Assembly: GCF_030694375.1 (NCBI RefSeq)
Contig: NZ_JAUXYL010000026.1
Coordinates: forward strand, 62,001-126,000
Direction: 5' to 3'
Source: Algoriphagus sp.
Lineage (GTDB): Bacteria > Bacteroidota > Bacteroidia > Cytophagales > Cyclobacteriaceae
Length of the DNA: 64,000 nt
A model generated the notes under the pieces. That model had not been told where the DNA came from, ran no database searches, and saw only the letters and a program-made list of their open reading frames with translations. Positions 1 to 8,444 of this stretch are shown here, piece by piece. Each line of letters starts with the position of its first letter. Position 1 is the stretch's first letter. The position numbers and the translations under genes were made by a program.

Positions 1-423
1 TCTGGCATCCTTGAGGATATACATCAGCTTTTCGGGATCACTTGCGTTTAGGGTAAGCTTACCACGCACTTTGACCCGCTTGGAGGTGTATTTGATTGGA
101 CTGGACATCATCACTTCCATGACTGTCTCAGGACCTCCTGAACCGCAAAAGAAACACTCAGCCAAGGGAAGACTAGATAAGATGATATGCTCTGGCTTAA
201 ACATCCCCTCAAAAGGAATAATGTAACCATCTGCCTCCACTTCTTTTCCTTCCAGTTTCTTGATTTCGTCCGAGAAAACCGGAACATACAATTCACCGAA
301 TTTATCTTCGCTGATTTTGTAAGTAACAGCCGCTAGACTCTTCCAAACCCCCTGAGCATTAGCTTCTGCCGACGCGAAACTAAAAAACAGGACTGCCGCC
401 AGAATAAAACTCGACTTTTTCAT
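1..423 (-). CDS. Exported DUF3299-like protein, C-terminus beyond left edge
   Basis: Reading on the minus strand from an ATG at 423 gives 141 codons without a stop up to the window edge, so the C-terminal end is missing. The first 23 residues form a Sec signal peptide (MKKSSFILAAVLFFSFASA then EANA), which suggests a periplasmic protein. A conserved-looking core follows: GYIIPFEGMF, then AECFFCGSGGPETVMEV with a C-F-F-C pair. This resembles DUF3299-type proteins, which I recall next to LolD/FtsX-type ABC transporters in other Gram-negative bacteria. It starts 27 nt after the His-rich permease gene and is probably its operon partner. Exported location is well supported; the family name is tentative and the molecular role unknown. 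Confidence 0.6.
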   Translation of the reverse strand, partial: MKKSSFILAAVLFFSFASAEANAQGVWKSLAAVTYKISEDKFGELYVPVFSDEIKKLEGKEVEADGYIIPFEGMFKPEHIILSSLPLAECFFCGSGGPETVMEVMMSSPIKYTSKRVKVRGKLTLNASDPEKLMYILKDAR

Positions 424-450
424 AATTCCAATTTCTATTATTTCTGCTAA

Positions 451-1788
451 TTACACCTTTGTAAGCTGCTTTGCAATGCTTGTTTGATAAGCTGACCAAG
501 CAGGAATGATGGATGCCAGCACACCTACTCCTAACGCATAAGCTATGATCCAAAGTTCTTGTTTCAAGAAAATCCATGGCTGAAGTGCAGCAACCACATT
601 TTGATCGCTTTGGCTGACCAGCAACCAAAGGAATGAATGGCCCAAAGCAATGCCCAAAACTGCGCCCAGGAAAGTCAGCATCAATCCTTCCAAAAAAATC
701 AAAGCAAGCAATTGCGTTCGCGAGGCCCCAATCGCTCTCAGAATTGCCAAGTCATACTTCCGCTCTTTCAGCGAATTATAAAGCGCAATAAAAATCCCAA
801 GCCCAGCGATCACTATCAATACTACCGCCAAACCTTGCAGAAGACTGATGCCCACACCCAATAATTCAAATAACCTCGACATCTCAAATGAAGGAGACGC
901 TGCTTGCATGGAAGTTCCGGAATTTATCATTCGCGGCAATTGAACTGCCGCGATGGGGTTACGATATTGAAGCAACAGTGTGGTCACTTCACGATCCTGA
1001 TCAGAAATGGGAAAGCCGGTTTTGGATACCGCCGCATGAAATTTCGCGTGTTCATCTGAATCATGATTTTCGGTGGCATCATGTCCTTCAGAGTCATGAT
1101 CATGATCTTCATGAGCTTCTTTATCACTTGCTTCTGCCAAAGGGCTGCTTTCCGGTTCAACGGCCACAGGCTCTTCATCATGAGTATACCAAACCGATTC
1201 AATACTGGTCAAAATCAAACGGTCCACCACATTTCCTCGCGGCGCAAGGATTCCTGAAACCACGAAATTATGTTCATCGTGGTCATGACTTCCTTCACTG
1301 ATCCCATGGCTTGAGGTGAATTCATCCCCGAGTTTCAACTTTAATTTTGTAGCAATTTCAGAACCGATCACTACTTCAAAAGGCACTTCCCAAGGCTTTC
1401 CATCGGCAAAATCAACACCATAGAGTTCGAGATAATCGTGATTGGTTCCCACGATTCTGAATCCCTGAAAATTATCACCGAGCGCCATTGGAATGATTTT
1501 TTTCACCAGCCGATTTCGGGAGAGTCGCTGTGCTTCTTCCATTTTGATATTTCCCGTGGGAAAATCGATATGGTATACTGAGGAAAGAATCAATTGCAGC
1601 GGACTCCCTTTTGCACCAACTACCAAATCGATTCCTGCCGCATCCTGATTCATCTTTTTCTCAAACTGGTCCTGAATCAACAGCAACACCGTAATGATCG
1701 CCAAGCCCAAGGCAAGGAGAAAGACATTCAATCCTGTAGAAAGCGGCCGAAACGTCAGATATTTCCAGCTGATCTTAAATAGATTCAT
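451..1788 (-). CDS. FtsX/MacB-like ABC transporter permease with His-rich loop
   Basis: The 445-residue protein has the FtsX-type layout: one membrane helix at about 18-38, a large extracytoplasmic domain at about 40-310, then three helices at about 311-340, 358-395 and 408-432. The segment LKERKYDLAILRAIGAS after helix 2 is the usual FtsX cytoplasmic signature. The periplasmic domain carries two His/Asp clusters, HDHDEH at about 168-173 and a longer one at about 226-251, which suggests binding of zinc or a similar metal. Its ATG overlaps the stop of the ATPase gene by 4 nt (ATGA), so translation is probably coupled. Family call is strong; metal substrate is inferred. Confidence 0.85.
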   Translation of the reverse strand: MNLFKISWKYLTFRPLSTGLNVFLLALGLAIITVLLLIQDQFEKKMNQDAAGIDLVVGAKGSPLQLILSSVYHIDFPTGNIKMEEAQRLSRNRLVKKIIPMALGDNFQGFRIVGTNHDYLELYGVDFADGKPWEVPFEVVIGSEIATKLKLKLGDEFTSSHGISEGSHDHDEHNFVVSGILAPRGNVVDRLILTSIESVWYTHDEEPVAVEPESSPLAEASDKEAHEDHDHDSEGHDATENHDSDEHAKFHAAVSKTGFPISDQDREVTTLLLQYRNPIAAVQLPRMINSGTSMQAASPSFEMSRLFELLGVGISLLQGLAVVLIVIAGLGIFIALYNSLKERKYDLAILRAIGASRTQLLALIFLEGLMLTFLGAVLGIALGHSFLWLLVSQSDQNVVAALQPWIFLKQELWIIAYALGVGVLASIIPAWSAYQTSIAKQLTKV

Positions 1789-2417
1789 GAGGCTAAGACT
1801 TCGATAAAATGAGGAATATGATTTTTCACCCGCTGATCATGTGTAACGATAATGAGTGCCGCTCCGATTTTCTGAGCTTGTGCTTTCAGCAGCCGGATGA
1901 CTTTCTCGGTATTTTCATCATCGAGACTGGAGGTAGGTTCATCAGCCAAAATCAACTTTGGATTGGTAACCAAAGCCCTTGCAATGGATACACGCTGCGC
2001 CTCTCCTTCACTCAAGGTCAAAACAGAAGTGTTTGCCTTGTCACTTATTCCCAACTCGGTAAGTAATTGGATAATATCCTGCCCCTTTTTTTTACTGAAA
2101 AAATGCGCCAATTCAAGATTCTGACGGACATTTAAGGCAGCGATCAAATGTGGCTTTTGAAAGACAATGCCAATGTTTTTTCCACGAAACAAATCCAGCT
2201 TTTGATCTGAGAGCGCTGAAAGTTTAACGCCATCAAGGATCACGTCTCCGCCCTTGGGATTTAGAAGTCCGGCTAACAGGTTGAGAAGCGTGGTCTTCCC
2301 ACTTCCGGATTTTCCGAGGACCAGGAGTGCTTCTCCTGAATCCACCCTGATTTCAGGAAATGAAATTAAATCTTGGCCCGGATGGGCATACTGTAAGGAA
2401 TTTGCTTTCAATAACAT
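1785..2417 (-). CDS. ABC transporter ATP-binding protein (LolD/MacB-like)
   Basis: A 210-residue cytoplasmic ATPase with all nucleotide-binding motifs: Walker A GKSGSGKTT near residue 37, signature LSEGEAQRVSIARAL near 135, Walker B LILADEPTSSLDD and the switch histidine in IIVTHD. It has no fused membrane domain and is sized like LolD or the FtsE class, which pair with an FtsX-type permease. That permease follows with a 4-nt overlap. It begins only 3 nt after the stop of the upstream response-regulator/kinase gene, so kinase and transporter genes are probably on one transcript. Such systems move lipoproteins, peptides or metals across the inner membrane or act as mechanotransmitters; the substrate here is not shown by the sequence. 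Confidence 0.9.
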   Translation of the reverse strand: MLLKANSLQYAHPGQDLISFPEIRVDSGEALLVLGKSGSGKTTLLNLLAGLLNPKGGDVILDGVKLSALSDQKLDLFRGKNIGIVFQKPHLIAALNVRQNLELAHFFSKKKGQDIIQLLTELGISDKANTSVLTLSEGEAQRVSIARALVTNPKLILADEPTSSLDDENTEKVIRLLKAQAQKIGAALIIVTHDQRVKNHIPHFIEVLAS

Positions 2418-2420
2418 ACT

Positions 2421-3596
2421 TTATTTCACGGGTATTGTGATCTGGAAAGTGGTTCCTTTGTTTACTTCACTTTCAAAAGTAATCTCTCCCTGCAAGACGT
2501 CCAGGCATTTTTTCACTATCGAAAGCCCCAGTCCAGAACCTTCAATAATCCCCACATTTCCGGCACGGAAAAAGCGTTCAAAAAGTTTACCTTGCTCCGA
2601 CTTGGGAATTCCAATCCCCTTATCCGAAACGATCGCCTGAAGTTTTTTATCGCTGTATGCAATCTTAAATTCGACCTCCTTACCATCTTTGGAATACTTC
2701 ACAGCATTGGATAGGAGATTTTCAAAAACCTGATAAAGTAGTTCCGGATCAGAGGTGATGGTTTTTGGCATTTCCCCGATATCTGATTTGATTTTCACAT
2801 CATTATCGATCCCTGCTTTGACCGTGTCCAAAAGCTCCTTTATAAAAGCCCCTGAAAAAATCTTTTTGGGTTTAAACTCCAATTTGTTTTCATCGGCTTT
2901 TCCAAAGAAGAGTACACTGGTCAAAAGGTTATTTAATGCTCTGACCGAATGCTCGATCTTAAATGCGTGCTTTGTGATTTTTTGCTTAAAAGGGTGATCT
3001 TTTTCAGCATAAATCTGCAATAGCTGTGCAGAACTGAGAATCGAGGTTAGCGGTGTTTTAAAGCCGTGCGACACATTCAGGACAATTCTGGATTTCAGCT
3101 CATTGATCTCCCGCTCTTTTTCAAGTGCTCTGGTAAGTTCCTTATTGGCCTCATAGAGCTCGAAGGTCCGCTGCTTTACTTTTTCTTCAAGTTCATTGTT
3201 AAGATTTTGAAGCTCCTTTTCCTTTCGGTCTTTGAAGATGGCCAGTTCAATCACCATGTTCAATTCCCGAATATTAAACGGCTTGATCACATAGGCACTT
3301 GGGTTGGTGCCGACTACCTTGTTTAGTGTTTCCGCATCGGAGCTTGCACTGAGGTACACTACCGGAATATCATATTTTTCATTGATAATTTCGGTCGTTT
3401 TAATGCCATCGAGTTCCCCTGCCAGATTGATATCCATCATCACGATATCGGCCAAACTTTCCTCCAAAATTTCAAGGGCCTTTTCTCCGGTATCGGCAAT
3501 TCCGATGATTTCGTGTGCGTTTTTTTCTAGTGCTCGCTGCAGTAGAAGTGCCGAAACTGAATCGTCTTCGACTATGAGGATTTTCAATGTAAACAT
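2421..3596 (-). CDS. Response regulator-histidine kinase (REC-HisKA-HATPase)
   Basis: The 391-residue soluble protein starts with a receiver domain (about 5-118; acidic D11/D12, phospho-acceptor D55 in MMDINL, K105). A coiled linker (about 120-165) leads to a HisKA domain and an HATPase domain (about 265-391) with N-box NLLSNAVK, G1 DKGIGIP and G2 GSGLGLSIVKK. The dimerisation motif reads SHGFKTP with H177, so the glutamate that normally follows the histidine is glycine. There is no membrane segment and no DNA-binding output. It lies 49 nt after the large sensor kinase gene and 3 nt before the ABC ATPase gene, and could take phosphate from the former through D55. Domain calls are secure; the wiring is inferred. 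Confidence 0.9.
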   Translation of the reverse strand: MFTLKILIVEDDSVSALLLQRALEKNAHEIIGIADTGEKALEILEESLADIVMMDINLAGELDGIKTTEIINEKYDIPVVYLSASSDAETLNKVVGTNPSAYVIKPFNIRELNMVIELAIFKDRKEKELQNLNNELEEKVKQRTFELYEANKELTRALEKEREINELKSRIVLNVSHGFKTPLTSILSSAQLLQIYAEKDHPFKQKITKHAFKIEHSVRALNNLLTSVLFFGKADENKLEFKPKKIFSGAFIKELLDTVKAGIDNDVKIKSDIGEMPKTITSDPELLYQVFENLLSNAVKYSKDGKEVEFKIAYSDKKLQAIVSDKGIGIPKSEQGKLFERFFRAGNVGIIEGSGLGLSIVKKCLDVLQGEITFESEVNKGTTFQITIPVK

Positions 3597-3645
3597 GGTG
3601 GATTCTGGAATAAAAGGTGGTATTGGGTTTTTGAAATTACAAAAA

Positions 3646-6600
3646 TTACGCTTCGGGCAATGGGATTTCGACGATGACTCTGGTTCCTGAATTTTTTATG
3701 CTTTGAATATCAATCTTTCCGTCGAGTAACTGCACCAGATTTTTTGTGATACTCAAGCCAAGTCCAGTACCCTCAAAAAGGCGATCATGACCTTTACTTT
3801 CCTGCTCAAAAGGATCAAACATTTTGCTCTGGAAATTTTCTGACATCCCAACTCCTGTATCGGTGACTTCCAATATAAGTTGTTTGTCCTTCTTCTCGCA
3901 TATCACTGTGATCAGCCCTTTTTCGGTGTATTTGATTGAATTACTGACAATATTATTCAAGATCATCTCCATAAATCGCCGGTCAATTTTTGCATGGAAA
4001 GCGGGAGAAAGGAATCTAAAAGCAAAGTGGAGTCCTTTTCGATCTGCAGCTGCCTGAAGGGGTTTCATCACAGTTTCAACAAAGTTTTTCACATCAGTTT
4101 CCACATATTCAATCGGGAATTTGTTTGCCTCCATTTTGGCCAAGTCCAACAGCGAGTTAATTGTTCCCAGTAATCTTTCGCCGCTTTGTAAGATGATATC
4201 CAGTTGGGAAACCAACTCCAAATCTTCTTTTTTGGTCATGATGATATGCTCCGCCCCCCCTATGATCCCATTAAGAGGGGTTCTGATCTCGTGGCTGATA
4301 TTAGACAGCAGACTTGACTTAAACCTATTGGCTTGTTCGGCCTTTTCCTTTGCATCCTTAAGTTTGTTTTGAACATTCTTTTGAGCAGAGATATCTTTGA
4401 AAACCGAAAGCACCAGACTTTTCCCTTCTTTATCCTGATCCAACATTACAGAAAACACCTCCATCTCCAAATGTCCTGACTTCCAATCTAGCTCCGCTTC
4501 AACAGAAACGCCCTGCCCGGGAGAATTTCTTGCACGATTGAGAAGGGTGTCCAAATAAAAGTTCTGTGAAGTTTTGGAATTGAAAAGAACAGCTAGAGGT
4601 TGGTTTTCCAATTTTTTGATATCACTGCGCATCATTCTTGCAAAAGCCGGATTAACTGTCAGGATTCGTTCATTCTCAAGGGTGAGTATCATCCCATCTT
4701 GAGAGCTGTTCCACACATTTTTAAACTGTTGCTCGGCGATGACTTTGCTTTTGTTTTCCCTTTCTACAGCCGATTGAAGTATCCCGAGGTTCTGGAGCTG
4801 TTTGAAAAATGTGTTAATCAGGATCCCCAAGGCTACCAATAACAACACAGTAAATACTATAAACCAGGGCCGAAGGTAAAATGGACTTAAAATCTCAAAT
4901 TCTTTAGACCTGAAGGTGTCGGAAAACTCAAGTCCATTGTAGGAGGTTTTAAACTCCAGTCTGTAGCTTCCCGAAGGGAGATTGGAGAAGAACAGTTGAT
5001 TGGACCGGGGGTCTTTTACTATTTCCCAAGGGGTCTCTTCATCACCTCTTATCAGTCGATGATGAACCCAAAGTTCCTTGGATTCATTGAATCCCGGCGC
5101 GATAAATTCTACCTCCAGGGAGTTTTGGTCATAAGGCACTTTAAATTCTTCTGAGCTTAAAATCTCCCTATTTCCAAGTTTCATGGATTTCACAAATGCT
5201 TTAGGTGCCCCATAGGCAAAAAATGTTTCTTCAGGAAAATAAATTGAAAGTCCTTTCATAGTTCCGATCAAAACTCTTCCCGAAGCCGCCTCAATCAGTG
5301 CGCCCCTGTTGACTTCATTTCCTATTAGCCCATTGGATTCATCATACTGGATAATCTTATCCTCTCCGAAAACAAAGACTCCATTGTCAGTCCCTGCCCA
5401 AATTTTGCCATCCTTATCTTTCATCAGGGTGTAAATAGGCCTGGTGATTGACCTCCCCGCATAAATAAAAAAGCCTACATATCCCTCTCTGTAGATTTTT
5501 AGACCAAATTCGGTTCCCAAGAGTATGCTTCCATCTTCCATTTCCAGAAAATCATATCCTTCAGCTAGGAAATAGCGTGGGGTTTCGATTATCGGGTACT
5601 GATTTTCTAATCTACTTGCTCGGAGGACCACCAATTTCCCGTTAGAAAGCTTACCTGATTTTCGAAAATGCGGCGCAACATCTCCAAGCAATTTCAAAAT
5701 CTCAGAAGTCAGTTCTTTCTTAAAGAACTCCGAATTATCGGCCGTGATGGATGAAATAAAAACACGCTTGGGAGATGTGATCAACAAACTATCTCCAACG
5801 GCCTGTACGGAAGAAACATTAAGTCCCTCAGGTATTGGTAAAAAACTCACTCGCTTATAATTCGGCACAATTTTACCCAAACCTTTGAAATTGGCCGATG
5901 CCCAAATCACTCCATTTTTGTCTTTCGAGAAATTTATAATTCTTTCATTGGGAGTCTGCGGGCCATCTTTCCCCTGATAAAGTGTCTCCACATCGAACCT
6001 GCTCATCTTTTGGACTCCATTGTTGAAGCCAAATAGAAATTCTCCCGGTCTACTTTCTATACTTGCCGTAAACTCCTCTGCAAGGAAGGCATCCATGTCA
6101 ATTCCATAGTTTTGAAAAACCTGAGAATTATTTACTCCAATACCCCGACTTGTTCCTACCCAAAGTAAGCCTTCCCTGTCGATAAAAGCAGTTTGAATAT
6201 AGACCGCTCGAAAAAGACTGGACAAATCAATCAAAACCGGTCTTTTTCTTGTAGGATTATACTTTTTGAGGTGGGAATTATAGTGGTAGAAAACGTTTTC
6301 TCCCGAAAAAACCAATGAAAAATAGTCCTCCTCAACGAAATTGATGGTTGAAAAGTCCTGATCAATTATTTCAGTTGGAAATTCAGCAGCGGGCCCACTT
6401 GCCAAATAATCTTTACCCAAAAAATAATACGTCCCGCTAGGAGATTTCTTGATTAAAACCGGAGAGGATGGAAGAGGAACCCCTCGAAACTGGTATGGAA
6501 ATAATTCGCCGTTCTTAAGCTCAAATGTTCCATTTTTAAAAATCAGTAAAATCTTATCTGCCACTTCAGACACAGCTAATAAGTGCCCGGTAGCAGAAAT

Positions 6601-7104
6601 GTCTCTACATAATTTCCTTTCGATTCGCTCTCCGTTCTTCCAGACCACCAAATCTCTTCCGGTTTCGAGGAAAAATAATTTTTCAGTGCTTTTTCCGATG
6701 CTGAAAAAATGGATTTTGGAAGAAAAATAAGATTTTAGACTATCGGAAAATTGGAATTCCGACCATGCGTTAGGTTTCCTTTCCAACACTGTTGGAACTC
6801 CACTGGCATTGTAAATCCATAAAATCCCATCCTCATCCTTCAACAGCCCAATTTTATAGACAAACCTCCTGGTCAGTGTATCCGGCAATTCGTAAGTCTC
6901 GATCCCATCGGAATAAACCACTCCCCGCCCAGTCGAAAACCACATTCGCCCAAGCGTATCCTGTTCAACCTGTAGAACATTCTGGACATTGAGCCTGACT
7001 CCTCGGGGTTGTGTGTTGAATTTGAAATTTTGCGCAGCAAGAAACCCTTGGACTAGGAAAAGACTTACAGTCAAAAGTACGGCTGGTAGATGGCGCAAAA
7101 GCAT
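3646..7104 (-). CDS. Large two-component propeller sensor kinase with PAS, no receiver
   Basis: I place the start at the ATG at 7104 because the frame further upstream begins only with TTG and this ATG opens a clean signal peptide (MLLRHLPAVLLTVSLFLVQG). The 1152-residue product has a periplasmic two-component-regulator propeller (about 30-650, repeats such as GLLWVGTSRGIG and GKIWAGTDNGVF), a Y_Y_Y domain (about 665-740), a membrane helix near 755, a PAS domain (about 790-910), HisKA (SHEIRTPLNG, His about 938) and HATPase (NNIVSNSIKY, DTGVGM, GTGLGLSITKN). It ends right after the ATPase domain, so it lacks the receiver and AraC domains of classical hybrid polysaccharide sensors. Propeller sensors of this type usually detect glycans; the ligand here is unknown. 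Confidence 0.9.
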   Translation of the reverse strand: MLLRHLPAVLLTVSLFLVQGFLAAQNFKFNTQPRGVRLNVQNVLQVEQDTLGRMWFSTGRGVVYSDGIETYELPDTLTRRFVYKIGLLKDEDGILWIYNASGVPTVLERKPNAWSEFQFSDSLKSYFSSKIHFFSIGKSTEKLFFLETGRDLVVWKNGERIERKLCRDISATGHLLAVSEVADKILLIFKNGTFELKNGELFPYQFRGVPLPSSPVLIKKSPSGTYYFLGKDYLASGPAAEFPTEIIDQDFSTINFVEEDYFSLVFSGENVFYHYNSHLKKYNPTRKRPVLIDLSSLFRAVYIQTAFIDREGLLWVGTSRGIGVNNSQVFQNYGIDMDAFLAEEFTASIESRPGEFLFGFNNGVQKMSRFDVETLYQGKDGPQTPNERIINFSKDKNGVIWASANFKGLGKIVPNYKRVSFLPIPEGLNVSSVQAVGDSLLITSPKRVFISSITADNSEFFKKELTSEILKLLGDVAPHFRKSGKLSNGKLVVLRASRLENQYPIIETPRYFLAEGYDFLEMEDGSILLGTEFGLKIYREGYVGFFIYAGRSITRPIYTLMKDKDGKIWAGTDNGVFVFGEDKIIQYDESNGLIGNEVNRGALIEAASGRVLIGTMKGLSIYFPEETFFAYGAPKAFVKSMKLGNREILSSEEFKVPYDQNSLEVEFIAPGFNESKELWVHHRLIRGDEETPWEIVKDPRSNQLFFSNLPSGSYRLEFKTSYNGLEFSDTFRSKEFEILSPFYLRPWFIVFTVLLLVALGILINTFFKQLQNLGILQSAVERENKSKVIAEQQFKNVWNSSQDGMILTLENERILTVNPAFARMMRSDIKKLENQPLAVLFNSKTSQNFYLDTLLNRARNSPGQGVSVEAELDWKSGHLEMEVFSVMLDQDKEGKSLVLSVFKDISAQKNVQNKLKDAKEKAEQANRFKSSLLSNISHEIRTPLNGIIGGAEHIIMTKKEDLELVSQLDIILQSGERLLGTINSLLDLAKMEANKFPIEYVETDVKNFVETVMKPLQAAADRKGLHFAFRFLSPAFHAKIDRRFMEMILNNIVSNSIKYTEKGLITVICEKKDKQLILEVTDTGVGMSENFQSKMFDPFEQESKGHDRLFEGTGLGLSITKNLVQLLDGKIDIQSIKNSGTRVIVEIPLPEA

Positions 7105-7125
7105 GAAACGAAAATAGGAAATCAA

Positions 7126-7146
7126 GCCTGCCTGAGCAGACAGGCA
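7126..7146. repeat. REP-like palindrome, copy 1
   Basis: GCCTGCCTGAGCAGACAGGC lies directly upstream of the sensor kinase gene. It shares the CTGTC/GACAGG core with short palindromes at 7196-7216, 50262-50276 and 51215-51235, all intergenic, and a CCTACTGGCAGG form occurs near 46087. It can form a short hairpin on either strand. Confidence 0.55.
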
Positions 7147-7159
7147 TGACTCTACGGTG

Positions 7160-7342
7160 TCACACAGAGGAATGATTATCTGTCATGCGAAGATTCCCTG
7201 TCCGTCGACAGGCGGGCATGTGGCCATTAAAATACAAATTATAAACACATGAAATGCCCATGAGAAAAGATTCTCACACAGGGGAGTAATTATTTTGGGC
7301 ATTCCATATGGCATTTAAAAAACAAATTATAATCATATGAAA
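7160..7342. repeat. Imperfect tandem duplication with palindrome in one copy
   Basis: Two diverged copies of one segment lie in tandem. The left parts match at 7160-7179 and 7274-7293 (TCACACAGAGGAATGATTAT against TCACACAGGGGAGTAATTAT). The right parts match at 7217-7254 and 7305-7342, 32 of 38 positions by eye. Copy 1 has extra sequence between the two parts, centred on the palindrome CTGTCCGTCGACAGGCGGGC (about 7198-7216), which copy 2 lacks. This fits insertion of the palindrome after the duplication, or its loss from copy 2. The whole 7105-7438 gap otherwise holds only the sucD promoter. Confidence 0.65.
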
Positions 7343-7385
7343 AGATTCCGGTCACCAAATTACGTGGAGATTGTTTCGCTTTTCT

Positions 7386-7415
7386 TTTGTCGGCGGATGG
7401 TTTCTCTTAATTTTG
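7386..7415 (+). promoter_or_regulatory. Bacteroidota-type promoter for sucD
   Basis: TTTG at 7386-7389 and TAATTTTG at 7408-7415 are separated by 18 nt, matching the known TTTG/TAnnTTTG primary-sigma consensus of this phylum. Transcription would start about 7 nt later, leaving a leader of about 16-18 nt before the ATG at 7439. Confidence 0.65.
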
Positions 7416-7438
7416 TGCCAAACTTAAAAAATCGAAGC

Positions 7439-8320
7439 ATGAGTGTACTAGTCAATAAAAATTCCAAAGTGATCGTACAGGGATTCACTGGGTCTGAGGG
7501 CTCTTTCCACGCACAGCAAATGATCGAATACGGAACCAACGTAGTCGGTGGTGTGACTCCCGGCAAAGGTGGATCGGTTCATTTGGAAAGACCTGTTTTC
7601 AATTCAGTAGAAGAGGCAGTTCAAAAGACAGGTGCTGATGTTTCCATTATTTTTGTACCCCCTGCATTTGCTGCAGATGCAATTATGGAAGCAGCCGATG
7701 CTGGTATCAAAGTAATCATCACCATCACGGAAGGAATTCCTGTGGCAGATATGATGGTTGCAAAGCCTTACATCAAACAAAGGGGTTGTGTATTGATCGG
7801 GCCAAACTGCCCTGGGGTGATCACTCCGGGCGAGGCGAAAGTGGGTATTATGCCTGGCTTCGTCTTCAAAGCTGGCCGTATAGGCATCGTTTCCAAATCA
7901 GGAACCCTGACCTATGAAGCGGCAGATCAAGTGGCAAAAGCTGGTCTTGGCGTATCCACGGCTATTGGTATCGGCGGTGACCCAATCATTGGAACTTCCA
8001 CCAAACAAGCTGTAGAAATGCTGATGAATGATCCTGAGACTGACGCGATTGTCATGATTGGGGAGATTGGCGGAAACTATGAAGCAGAAGCTGCAAAGTG
8101 GATTCGGGAAAATGGCAACAAAAAGCCGGTTGTAGGATTTATTGCCGGACAGACAGCACCTCCGGGTCGCAGAATGGGGCACGCCGGTGCAATCATCGGA
8201 GGAGCGGATGATACCGCTGCTGCTAAAATCAGAATCATGCGAGAAAACGGAATCCATGTAGCGGAGTCGCCTGCAGAAATTGGAGCCGTGATGGCAAAGG
8301 TTTTGGGCGTTAACGTTTAA
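7439..8320 (+). CDS. sucD: Succinate-CoA ligase, alpha subunit
   Basis: This 293-residue enzyme subunit forms succinate and ATP or GTP from succinyl-CoA in the TCA cycle, together with SucC. It has the CoA-binding Rossmann domain at the N-terminus ([20 protein letters not shown]) and the ligase domain with the phospho-histidine in GHAGAIIG at H248. Length matches the family (about 290). I chose the ATG at 7439, not an in-frame ATG at 7337, because family alignment starts at [10 protein letters not shown] and the promoter box lies between the two. It is a single-gene unit closed by a terminator; sucC is not in the window. Confidence 0.95.
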   Translation: MSVLVNKNSKVIVQGFTGSEGSFHAQQMIEYGTNVVGGVTPGKGGSVHLERPVFNSVEEAVQKTGADVSIIFVPPAFAADAIMEAADAGIKVIITITEGIPVADMMVAKPYIKQRGCVLIGPNCPGVITPGEAKVGIMPGFVFKAGRIGIVSKSGTLTYEAADQVAKAGLGVSTAIGIGGDPIIGTSTKQAVEMLMNDPETDAIVMIGEIGGNYEAEAAKWIRENGNKKPVVGFIAGQTAPPGRRMGHAGAIIGGADDTAAAKIRIMRENGIHVAESPAEIGAVMAKVLGVNV

Positions 8321-8366
8321 AAAAAAGATAAAGCGAGTTTTTAAATTCGAAAAATAAAATCAGAAA

Positions 8367-8406
8367 CCGCCTCGGATTGAAAAATTCGGGGCGGCTTTGT
8401 TTTTTC
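8367..8406 (+). terminator. Rho-independent terminator after sucD
   Basis: A CCGCC ... GGCGG stem around an A/T-rich loop (8367-8394) is followed by CTTTGTTTTTT. It lies 47 nt after the sucD stop. Confidence 0.75.
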
Positions 8407-8444
8407 TCAGCTGAAAAGCTATTCACTTTTTGTATTTTCAGTCC

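Noticed and set aside
888..1301. Open frame of 137 codons on the plus strand
   Set aside because: It is antisense to the His-rich permease; the His/Asp codons keep the opposite strand open. No motif or start context.
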